From Toxonevra muliebris (Eukaryota > Arthropoda > Insecta > Diptera > Pallopteridae), in contig OY829330.1 of NCBI GenBank assembly GCA_963691655.1, positions 15,782,815-15,846,814 on the forward strand: 64,000 nt of DNA, read 5' to 3'. Both the position numbers and the translations under genes were made by a program. Shown here one piece after another: positions 55,431 to 64,000 of the stretch (position 1 is its first letter; every line of letters begins with the position of its first letter). The notes below the pieces were generated by a model. It saw only the letters and a list, made by a program, of their open reading frames with translations, was not told where the DNA came from and ran no database searches.

Positions 55431-56259
55431 AATTTTGTAACACTGTGTAATCAACCATGAAATAAAGCAGACGTTCAAAGGCAAACTCTTCCGTATTTAT
55501 TTGATGGCAATCGAAACATTCTTTTATGCTTAGACGCATGTAGACATTTTTTGGATCTTGTGGCTAATGTGATTGAATGTCCCACTTTAAGGAAGTCTCC
55601 GATCCCTTACAATTGGCGTAAATTTCTAAAAATTAAAAACTAAAATTCTAAAAATCTGTAACAATTAATGTACTATTTAGACCAGTGGTCGGCAACAAAT
55701 TGAAAATGTGATTGTGTTAGTGAGCGCAAAGTAATTGTCTGTATAAAAATAAACCTAAAAGCCGTCACATGACAAATAAAAAAATTAAACAGAATGCATT
55801 TATTTAAATCTATTCATTGCATGTTACCAAATGCATTTGATATCATAAATTATTTTTTGGCGTTAGTTTTTAGTCATACAATGGCAGAAGAATTAAGAAG
55901 GTATATGCATTTTGACAAGTAAAAGGAACTTTGACAATTGAGAAAACATTTCTTTTAATACTACAGAGTTTTATTTTCATAGCGAGATTTTTAAGTGAGA
56001 ATTTATAAGAAAATAATTTGCATAGTATTGCATGTACATAGGGAGAATTAGTTGCTGCTTTTTATATTATTTTTTAACACTTAACATGTTCAAGGTATTT
56101 GCTAATAAAGAAAACAAATTTAAATAACATTATTTATACTTTTTTTATTATAAATAAAATTTATAATTTAGTACTAAGTAATAAAAGTAGCATTAATAAT
56201 CTACTACTAACTCACTCTTTTGTTCCCATTTCAAAAAATGCATCTCTAAAAGTCTGAAC

Positions 56260-57249
56260 CAGCGATGCCAACTTGCGGGGAATTTCACTGGGTGCGGGGA
56301 ATGGGCTGTTTTTTGCGGGGAATTTAAAGTCGTTCAGCTTTTAGTCACAAAAGTCTGTAGAATATTTTTTGTCAAATTTTATGTAATGTAAAACGTTTAA
56401 CTTACGCAATATTTCATATTTTGGGTCTTAAAATCTTCGTCTTTTCTTAAGTGGGCCCTGCGATTTATTGGTTTGGAGAAATCGATTGTTAAAAGTGCTA
56501 TTTGAAAGAATTATATTTGGAAAGTATTTTGTGAAAACTTCAGAGAGAGACGCGGAGTGCTTTCGTAGATATAGACGATTATAGCGCCAAGTGTCAATCA
56601 GGCCAAAACAGTCGCGTGGCGCTTCGACTTCCCTTTCAGAAAGCAATGCCTTAGTCCAGCACTTCCTGATTAATAACTCCTCATGCTTGCTGACTAATCA
56701 GTTAACTTACAAATTACGATCAGCCATCACAAAGAAGATGAAATATATTTTATATGTTAAAAACCGATAATTAAAACTTTGAACATGTTTTTCTCAAAAC
56801 AAGGTTTTTGCCATTTTTTATTCGAGTCAAAGGAGAGCCCATATCTCTCCTTTGAGAACTTTGATATCCAAAAGTGGGCTGAGGCTTGTTTATCTATCAA
56901 AGTGAACGTCTAGTAACTCGAAACTCCCCATCACGTTCAACCCAGTAGGAATAAACTTTTTGCAAGCTTGAGCCGAATCGATTTTGAGAGTGGGTTCTCT
57001 TGAAGTGAAATCTCCCATGTGCCAAAAGAATTACGGAGTCAGAAAGTACTAGTTCTATTAATCTACCAGTCCCATAAAAATTGGTTAAGTTTTGAACCGA
57101 GAAAGTTCAGGGTCGCCTTAATATAGCACTCATTGAGGTCAATTTTAGGTAATTTTTGGTTTTTGTAAAATGTTTAAATGGAAAGTGCGTGTCGCGGAGA
57201 ATTTCTCGAGGGCTATCGGGGAGAAAGGAAATATGAGTTGGCATCCCTG
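56260..57249 (+). mobile_element. hAT-like element, family A, inserted in family B
   Basis: CAGCGATGCCAACT at the left and ...AGTTGGCATCCCTG at the right are inverted repeats (13 of 14). The flanks GTCTGAAC (56252-56259) and GTCTGAAT (57250-57257) match at 7 of 8. The empty site is GCCTGAACGAG in the copy at about 26732. The 990-bp interior carries 'AAGTGGGCCCTGCGATTTAT', shared with the window start. Confidence 0.88.
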
Positions 57250-58397
57250 GTCTGAATAACGACTAATTGCAAGAGCGTAAGAATGTCTGTGATGAGCGCC
57301 TGCTCGTTTGAGTAAGGTAATTCCGACCAGGGCTGTCGTTTTGAAATTTTTTTGTGGAGTGAAATTCTTAAAAAATCGAAGTGATTTTTAAAAAAGTGAA
57401 GTGTTTTTTGATGCGTAATAAGAAATTGACATATTTTTACAATTTATCTGGTTTTATTTGCTTAGTTTGCGAAAAAAAAAACTTTTGGTTGAGCGCTACC
57501 GTGTGGCAGACACAATAAGGCTCCAACAAATATTTTTGAATGAGGGTACATAATTTGTTTTAGGGAGTTTTTCACGCCAAAAACAAAATGGAAGAATTTT
57601 TCGAAACTGTCGCGTTTTTGCATCAAATCATTTAGAAAAAAAAATCCTCCATTCGCCTTCTAAATCGACTACCTCTTCATTTTCAACCAAATTCTAATAA
57701 ATTATATGACAGTGCGTCATCAGTGTTGCTATATAGGTATTTAAATAAACACAAAAGGTCTCAGAATATGCTAAATGGTATCTTTTTACTTTTTATAGGG
57801 GATATAAATTCAAACACATCGATCTGGCTATAGTCGGAGAATATTACAGAGATGAGCATATTTAGATTTTTTTTATTGATTTTAGTCTTTAATTGAAACT
57901 TTGAATCCGAAGTGTTTTTATGAAAGAGGAAGTGACAAAGTGTCAGGCTTGAAAGTGAAGTGAAAAACTTCAATTGAAGTGACAGCGACAGCCAGAACGA
58001 CGATTTTATCGTCATTTTGACGATTTTTTGGCCCAATGACGATTTGACGATTTTTGTTGAAAAATGACGATTTTTTAGATCAAAAACCAACTGAAAAAAC
58101 CTTTTCTTCTGCTATTTTATGCATTTAATGACAAGTCAGGGCTTAGTGATGATCATTAAAAAAAAACTTTCTTCACCATTATGAACACATTTCAATAATT
58201 TTTTAGGTAGTTTGATGCATAATGGTTTCATTTAGAAAATGAAAATATTACCTATTCAGATTTTCTCTTCAGGAACTGGAAAGTCTTTTGAAGGAATAAA
58301 GACTAGGTATATCGGTGTTGAACTTGATTCCCAGTGATACAATTTTGATTATGCTTTCCATGCATAAATATTTTAAAACCAGAGTATTTAATTCTTC

Positions 58398-59515
58398 GCA
58401 GAACCAAAACTACCTAATAAAATAGAACAAAAGTAAAAAGATACCTCTATGGTTTTTCTTCAAGAAAAAAGTCTTCTTATTTTTAGAAAGATTTTCTTTT
58501 CAATAAAACGAATAAGAAATCTTCGAAATTTTATAAGATTATCTTGTTGAATTCATTGAAAAGAATATCTTATTATTTTTATAAGGTAATCGTCTTGAAT
58601 TTATTAAAGAGAATATTTTATTATTTTTAAAGGCTTTCATCTTGAATTAATTAAAAAAAAATATTTTATTATTGTTAAAAGACAATCGCCTTCAATTTAT
58701 TGAAATCATAGGTATATTTCCATTACAGGCCATTGCAAGAAACATAAAGCTCAGAAATAGATAACAAGAAAACGGATCCAACGATGATAATTTGTGGCTG
58801 TAATTTCTCCTTTCTTACGGCAAAGTGATTTATTATATCCATTATTGTGGGTTGAATGTCATTGCGTGTTGCAACGAGTGTAACAAAATCTGTTTGGGCA
58901 TCAGCTATTGTTGGTTTGTTGGCTTTATTAAGGCGCAAAGGCTGCAGAAAAGCATGTTAAAGAATTGTATAAATACAATATGTATTTAGAATCTGTAAAG
59001 AAAACTAGATAAATCAAAATTTTATATTTTTATAAACGACTTTATCTTTTAAAATGATGTCACAATGCAAATGCTGTTAGCCCATCGCTAACAACGTAAA
59101 AAACTAAAAAACTGAACCAAGTTACAAACATTTATTCGAAAAGTAACCCATAGATTTAATTTTCATAGTCTCTTAAAAAAATAGCAAGTATATAACGAGA
59201 AATATGAAATAAAAGGGCCCATAAACAATTTAGAAGATATTCTTTTTAATAAATTCAAAAAGATTTTTAATAAAATTAAGAAGATTAATATTACTTAGAT
59301 TTATTATAAAAACAAGAAGATTTTCTCTATGAATTTGTTGTTTTACTGAATTCAAGAAAGAATTATTTTAAATGAAATTAAACAGATTTTCCGCATAAAA
59401 ATAATAAGAAATCTCTATGGAAATATCTTCGTTTTTGCCTTCTGCATACTCCTTTGTCTAGAAACTGTTCATAGAGATGATCTTTTACATTTTAAAAGAC
59501 ATATTTTTTTCTGTG
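58398..59515. mobile_element. Foldback-like element inside family D
   Basis: Comparison with 29757-29790 shows family D continuity broken between TTTAATTC and TTGATGTTAATAAC. The inserted 1.1 kb has subterminal arms (about 58460-58700 and, inverted, 59225-59430) built of degenerate ~55-65-bp direct repeats, each with AGAATATTTTATTATTTTTA, then AAGG..ATCGTCTTGAATTTATT-like sequence. Inverted arms made of tandem repeats are the hallmark of Drosophila foldback elements. The exact ends and target duplication are not resolved. The spacer carries the exon-like frame at 58723-58941. Confidence 0.65.
58723..58941 (-). pseudogene. Exon-like reading frame in the foldback spacer
   Basis: On the minus strand an acceptor-like CTTTTCTGCAG ends at 58942 and an open frame follows: PLRLNKANKPTIADAQTDFV, then LVATRNDIQPTIMDIINHF, KEKLQPQIIIVGS and a hydrophobic VFLLSISELYV end, stop at 58723-58725. 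Composition and the splice signal look like a genuine terminal exon of about 72 residues. I do not recognise the protein. It could be a captured host exon or part of the element's own gene. Confidence 0.4.
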
Positions 59516-59611
59516 TTGATGTTAATAACATTGATTTCAGAGACAAAACAATATTTTTGGAAAGTAAAGATATTTACCTTGACATTAACGCCAGAGAAAA
59601 ATTAATAAGGA

Positions 59612-59753
59612 CCTTCATCAAAACGTGCAAAAATCCTTGTAAGCCTCATAAACCACATAACATGTGTAAACTTGTCAAAATTTATATGAACTTTGACAGT
59701 GTGTTTACGCGGTTTACAAGGCTTTTGCGCATTTTGATGAAGACTCTTATGTA
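59612..59753. mobile_element. Short hairpin MITE in family D
   Basis: CCTTCATCAAAACGTGCAAA on the left is inverted on the right (TTTGCGCATTTTGATGAAG), followed by CCTTGTAA(G/A)CC on both arms. It interrupts the family D coding trace after NAREKLI. No clear target duplication. Confidence 0.6.
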
Positions 59754-60819
59754 ATATGTTAAAAAATATCTGAAAGTCTGTTTTCAGAATTTGTAAATAA
59801 TTGCACTTTTTCTAAAATGAGTTGTGTAATCAAAACAAAAAAAAAAAAAAAAACGATTTGATTTTAATAATGTTCATTGTGCATTGAATTAAGTTTTCTT
59901 TAGCCAGGAAAACTAATTTCAAAAGAAGTCAATTCATTACAAAGTTTAATGTCACATTTTATAAATTTAGGGGACGAAAATTACTTTCAACAACAAGATA
60001 TTGTCTTTAGGGAGCTACGATTTATAGATTTTGAGACAATTTTTGATAAGGTGAATGAAATTGCAGCTGAAGAAAGCTTTGGAAAGCTATTTCCAACATA
60101 AAACGTGGTGATTCATCAAAAGCATTTTCATTGCCAAATTTTGTTTTGAAACTGATATGTTTACCCAACTCGTCCGCAAATGTTGAGAGAATATTATATA
60201 AAAGTCAATTTAAATAAAACTAAGTGCAGAAATATTATAATATAAATGAATGCAAACATATTTAAAGTAAATAAATTTGATGACGATTTTTTCTTACAAT
60301 TTTGACGATTTTTGAAGTGAAGTTTTTGGCGACACTGGCGACAGCACTGATGCCGACCACTGATTTAGACGCTCGTAGACAAGCTTGGCTCTTGCGGCTA
60401 ATAGTATCACAGTACATAAATTGGAAAATCGTTGTTTTGGATCACTTAAAATCTACTCCAATTGCTCCACCAGCGTGACGTCGTCAACGTGTTACTGTGT
60501 TGTTGTTGTTGCCGTGACCATCATGGTATAAACACAACCAAAGCTGCGGACCTCAACTTCAACAACAAACACATAGAATTTTATGAACTTGTATGGGAAA
60601 AAATTTCTGGGGCTTGCTGCCGCCTCAACGACGCTATACTAGATTCTATTCAAATTCTCTCAACCTCATAATTTTTTCTCTCTTGTGAGAGGGGAAACAT
60701 TGCCATATTTTTCAAAAAAAGCCAAGTGCTGACAAGTTTTAGTACGAAAACATATGTATTTTTCTCGAGTTTTGCTTTGTTTCTTTATTCTGTTGATGAT
60801 TTTGCACAAATAAACGAAT

Positions 60820-60960
60820 TAAAAAGAAAATTAATTAAATACATGTATTTTTAAAGTTTTTAATTCACAGCATTTCTAAATTATACTTGTGATTGTAAAA
60901 AACTAAAACAAGATAATGGAAAAAGAGTATTTTACATATACACTTTGATCAAGATAGAAG
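60820..60960 (+). mobile_element. hAT-like element, family E, internal fragment
   Basis: This shares 'AAATTAATTAAATACATGTA', 'AAAGTTTTTAATTCACAG' and 'GGAAAAAGAGTATTT' with 30860-31000. Confidence 0.6.
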
Positions 60961-61362
60961 AGCGATACGAAGACTCAAGATAAGAAGACGTGACTTGATG
61001 TGTTCTATAAATCAGTTTAAATTGTAACATAAATAAATAACATAAACATTTTTTAAATATATGAAATGGAAATCTGAACACACAGTGTAAGTGCAGATGG
61101 AAACATTGAATAACTTCCTTAAAATATAAAGGCATAAACTTGAAAAGAAATTTATAATTTTACAAAGAATTAAGAAAAGTTAATTTGGCGCACTACAAAC
61201 GGAGAGAGGATCATCTGGTCGTTACCCACGGTTATCAACATAACTGGTGTTCTTATCAACATTAGAACTTTGGCTGAAACGGCATAATCTAAATATCAGC
61301 ATTTAGAGTGGATCATAATTTTTATCATTGTGGAATCTAGACAAAACTATATCCCTAAAAGT

Positions 61363-62224
61363 ATGCAACGCACACCATCTAACAACACTGAAACCTCACG
61401 GGAATTCCCAGTAGTAAAAAGGAAGTTAATCGAATTGTCGCCTGAAAACACATTAAGAACTAACTTGATAAAGGGAAGTGAAGTTGCACTCGATGATATC
61501 ATGAGAATTGTGCATAGTTCCATAGAGACTATCTTAGATAAAAAGCTGAAAAATCTATCTACTAAAAATGATATTGCTGAACTGAAGGGGCAAATGTCAA
61601 CAGTATCGTCAGAACTTTGAGAGCTTAAATTTGAAAATGAAATGCTGAAGGAAGAAATTAACAAGTTAAAAATGGATAGAGAGACAGATCGGCAAGAAGT
61701 AAGAAGTAGTAGATCTATGCAAAAGAAGAAACATTGTTCTAAAAGGTATCGAGAAGAAAGATTCACCAAAGAATGCTACAGAAAAAATTTTCAACGAGAT
61801 ATTACAAATACCACAAGTAAAAGTAAGAGCAGCTCACTTAATTTATGAACACAACAGCAAGATAGGCGTGTTGGTGGAAATGGAATCGGAAGAAATAGCA
61901 GATATGGTTCTCAAAAACGCACGGAAATTAGCCGGTACTTCGATATATGTGGAGAAAGATTTAAGTGGAGAGAGGCAGCAAAAGAAGAAAGCGATGTTAC
62001 AACTGAAAAGAGACATATTGGCACACGATCAAAGATATAAAATCACAGTTAAAAATGACAGAATCAGGATAGGAGAAAAGTGGATGATGTGGAACAAAGC
62101 CAACAAACTGGTATGTGGGAAGGATAATGCAGATGTAGTATTAAACAGTATGTATGGTAATAAAGTTAGTTCAATAAATTTAAATTACAACGATATATTA
62201 GATAAGGTAAATCAAAAAAACTAG
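61363..62224 (+). pseudogene. LINE ORF1 protein, disabled
   Basis: The likely ATG is at 61363 (MQRTPSNNTETS...). The first part ends at a TGA at 61618 after LKGQMSTVSSEL; the continuing LKFENEMLKEEINKLKMD in the same region completes a coiled coil. The frame then breaks and resumes at about 61868 as LVEMESEEIADMVLKNARKL, then DLSGERQQKKKAMLQLKRDI and KWMMWNKANKLVCG, ending at 62224. Coiled coil followed by a basic RNA-binding-like domain is typical of LINE ORF1. Confidence 0.7.
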
Positions 62225-62335
62225 AAAAAAATAGTAGTAGGCAGATTTCGAGCTGCAAAAGTAATTATAGTAAAAGAAAAAGTAAAAGGGATAAAAATTT
62301 AAGATTAAGCAAGAAATTGTGAAAATAAGTATTTT

Positions 62336-63110
62336 GAATTAAATATATTATCATATAATGTTCATGGTTTAGAAAATAAGTATCTGCATCAAGATTTCTT
62401 TGAGTATGTACAGTGCTGCGAAATACTTGTGCTTGTCGAAACACACGTAGAAAATGATAAAATTCAAATATTGAATAAAAAATTTGTTGATAAATTCCAT
62501 ACGTTCTGGAAACCAGCGACGCGTAATAGTCGGTTCGGGAGAGGTATTGGGGGTGGTTTGTATGGGGTCAGAAAAGACTTGATAAACTTTAGCGTGAAGC
62601 ATTCCTTCGAAAATGTAAATGGTATTAACCTAATAAAACTAAAAACTGAAAAAGACAATAACTTATTTCCCGCTGTATGTGAGAGGAGCTAACTGGTATG
62701 ATGAGTTTGGTATGTTGAAGAGATTTCTTGAAGAAAATGAAATTGGAAATCCTATAGTAATTGGTGATGTTAATGTAAGAATAGGTTGTGAACAACAGCA
62801 CATCGAAGATGCGTTTGCAACAACAATTGTTGATGGCACTGACACAAGGGTCTCACAGGATAAGTTTGTTAATTCAACAGGTAAAGAATTTTTAAATTTT
62901 TGTGAAAACTGCGGGTTAGTAATAATGAATGGAAGAATGAAAGGAGACGAAAAAGGCTGCTTCACTTTCGTAAGTAAGGTAGGAAACTCGGTAAATGATA
63001 TCTGTGAGGTAGCATTTGAAATTCTGGATAGAATTGAAAGTTTTAAGGTAGAAGAAAAGATTTGGTCCGATCATTTACCAATAAATTTAAAAAAGCATGT
63101 TAACGTTAAT
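62336..63110 (+). pseudogene. LINE endonuclease domain, disabled
   Basis: LNILSYNVHGLENKY (about 62338) starts the domain, LVLVETH (about 62430) holds the catalytic Glu, VIGDVNVRIG (about 62760) is the GDxNxR-like block and WSDHLPI (about 63065) is the SDHxPI end motif. A frame change is needed near 62680. It belongs to the apurinic-endonuclease type that nicks target DNA. Confidence 0.75.
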
Positions 63111-63479
63111 TATATAGATAGGACAAAATTAAATTTATTACCAAAACTGCAATGGAAAAATCAAAATAAAGATGTGTATAAAAGCAATTTAGATATTAAC
63201 CTAAAAGCAATAAGTAAGCGAAAAGAAGAAATAAGTTTGAAAGACTTAACAAATTTAATCGTAAAATCTTCACTCATAGAGCTTAATCCAAGAAAGCTTA
63301 AAGAATTCAAAAGTATTTGGTTCGAATGTAATGCAATGAGAGAAAAGTCCTTTTATGCGCTAAACAAGTTTCGAAAAAAACGCAACAACTGCAAGATAAA
63401 GAAATATATCTAGATGCAAAAAATAAATACGCTGGTTTTAGGGACTATTTTAATGAATTATTAAATCCAGTTCAAAAAG

Positions 63480-64000
63480 TTAGTGACATACATTATGCGC
63501 CGATGTTCTATACGGACGATGAGTTGGATGTGCCAATAACAGTTGATGAAATTAAGTGGTTGCTTACCCAAGTCAAAGCGAATAAAGCGCCTGGAGATGA
63601 TAGAATACCATATGAATTTTTCGTGAATGCGTCAGATTCCTAAGAGTTTTGGCTGAAGCATACAATAAACTTTTATGTAATGGTATCACTGATGAAGCTT
63701 TCGTAAAAAGTATAATCTTTCCAATTTTTAAAAAAAGGAGACGTAAATAAAACTTGCAATTATAGAGGTATTTCCTTCATGAACTGCATAGCAAAAATAC
63801 TAATGGGTATTATAAACTATAGGCTATCTGAGTGGTTAGAGAAATGAGATAAACTGAATGAGTTTCAAGCTGGGTTCAGAAAGCAATATTCAACGATTGA
63901 CAATATTTACAATTTAGCATCCATTGTCCAAATTAAGTTCGCGAAAAAGAAGAAAGTATACGCATTCTTTGTAGATTTTAAAGCAGCGTTCGATAGGATA
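63480..64000 (+). pseudogene. LINE reverse transcriptase, N-terminal part, disabled
   Basis: DEIKWLLTQVKANKAPGDDR lies near 63545, NYRGISFMNCIAKIL near 63755 and GFRKQYSTIDNIYNLAS near 63870, the last followed by AFFVDFKAAFDRI with the first catalytic Asp of the RT at the window edge. At least two stops or frame changes are present (for example TAA near 63642, and TGA at 63847). The YxDD box lies beyond the window. Confidence 0.75.

Larger units (their letters stand above)
57993..60337 (+). mobile_element. hAT-like element, family D, inserted in family C
   Basis: It begins CAGAACGACGATTTT and ends ...TTGGCGACACTG; the inverted ends agree only partly (CAGaacGaCG against CAGtgtCGCC). GCGACAGC flanks both sides exactly (57985-57992 and 60338-60345). 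Other copies begin at 28988 and about 40100. A coding-like segment near the right end reads DENYFQQQDIVFRELRFIDF (about 59975), followed by DKVNEIAAEESFGKLF, and KDIYLDINAREKLI lies at 59557, suggesting a decayed transposase, but I cannot assign it. A foldback-like element and a small MITE are inside. Confidence 0.8.
57328..60349 (+). mobile_element. hAT-like element, family C, inserted in family B
   Basis: The left end CAGGGCTGTCGTTTTG and right end ...GCGACAGCACTG are inverted repeats. The flanks ATTCCGAC (57320-57327) and ATGCCGAC (60350-60357) match at 7 of 8 and lie within the right terminal repeat of family B. After removing the family D insertion the element is about 0.67 kb and related to 31221-32727 at its ends. 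Confidence 0.83.
55683..60362 (+). mobile_element. hAT-like element, family B, host of a nested stack
   Basis: The left end CAGTGGTCGGCAAC (55683) and the right end ...GCCGACCACTG (60362) are inverted, and ATTTAGAC flanks them exactly on both sides (55675-55682 and 60363-60370). Removal of the family A insertion (56260-57249) and of the family C insertion (57328-60349), each with one target copy, leaves about 0.65 kb that matches the uninterrupted copy at 26438-26807. It is the oldest layer of the stack. Confidence 0.88.
61190..64000 (+). mobile_element. Decayed non-LTR retrotransposon with ORF1, endonuclease and RT, cut by window end
   Basis: ORF1, an apurinic-type endonuclease and the beginning of the RT follow one another on the plus strand. 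Stops and frameshifts occur in every part. The element continues beyond the window. The 5' boundary near 61190 is a guess based on where recognisable sequence starts. The RT segment NCNYRGISFMNCIAKILMGI and QAGFRKQYSTIDNIYNLASI resembles the CR1/Jockey-type group; the clade is uncertain. Confidence 0.8.

Noticed and set aside
61347..61769. 140-codon minus-strand frame
   Set aside because: Antisense shadow of the LINE ORF1, whose plus-strand frame shows the expected coiled coil.
1..64000. CRISPR arrays, rRNA, bacterial promoters or operons
   Set aside because: No regularly spaced direct repeats with unique spacers, no rRNA sequence, and the gene structure is eukaryotic.

Overview
This window looks like repeat-rich, A+T-rich nuclear DNA of an insect, most likely a higher fly (Diptera). 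The reasons are GT-AG spliced exons with very short introns, a CAT/CAC-coded polyhistidine tract, abundant Tc1, hAT-like, piggyBac-like and pogo-like DNA transposons, Ty3/Gypsy and non-LTR retrotransposon remnants, and tRNA-derived SINEs. There is no operon structure, no rRNA and no CRISPR array. The species assignment is inference. The sequence shows one convincing host gene, on the minus strand at about 12.5-13.2 kb (two 3' exons). Almost everything else that can be explained is mobile DNA in various states of decay.

Layout. 0-2 kb: two hAT-like copies (family A, ends CAGGGATGCCAACT) inserted 20 bp apart in one older hAT-like element (family B, ends CAGTGGTCGGCA). 2.6-9.4 kb: a 6.2-kb hAT-like element (family E, ends CAGTGTGGCCAACTT) sits in a family F element; it holds a pogo-like MITE, a foldback structure, a palindromic minisatellite and a spliced gene fragment. 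9.5-12 kb: family A and other repeats. 12.5-13.2 kb: the host gene exons, with a decayed Tc1 element ending about 50 bp upstream of a splice acceptor. 14.5-18.1 kb: a second decayed Tc1 element broken up by a SINE, a LINE remnant and a 0.5-kb palindrome. 19.4-22.1 kb: a 5'-truncated LINE with reverse transcriptase and RNase H. 22.6-25.5 kb: two TIR elements, one with internal 160-bp tandem repeats. 26.4-35.5 kb: hAT-like families B, C, D, E and F. 36.4-39.7 kb: a decayed Ty3/Gypsy element on the minus strand. 42.6-44.2 kb: an apparently intact Tc1 transposon with a complete 331-residue DD34E transposase. 44.6-46.3 kb: an element with long terminal inverted repeats carrying a protein fragment related to the one at 8 kb. 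47-49 kb: a Gypsy fragment split by a TIR element flanked by TAA. 52.2-52.5 kb: a SINE with two tRNA-like modules. 55.7-60.4 kb: a nest of hAT-like elements whose 8-bp target duplications can be read level by level. 61.2 kb to the end: a decayed LINE cut by the window edge.

The window is best read as a chronology of insertions rather than as genes working together. Only the Tc1 element at 42.6 kb looks able to encode a working transposase. The most useful new observations are the nested stack, the paralogous empty site for family E, the shared unfamiliar protein family in two TIR elements, the foldback-like element that carries an exon-like reading frame, and the two-module SINE.
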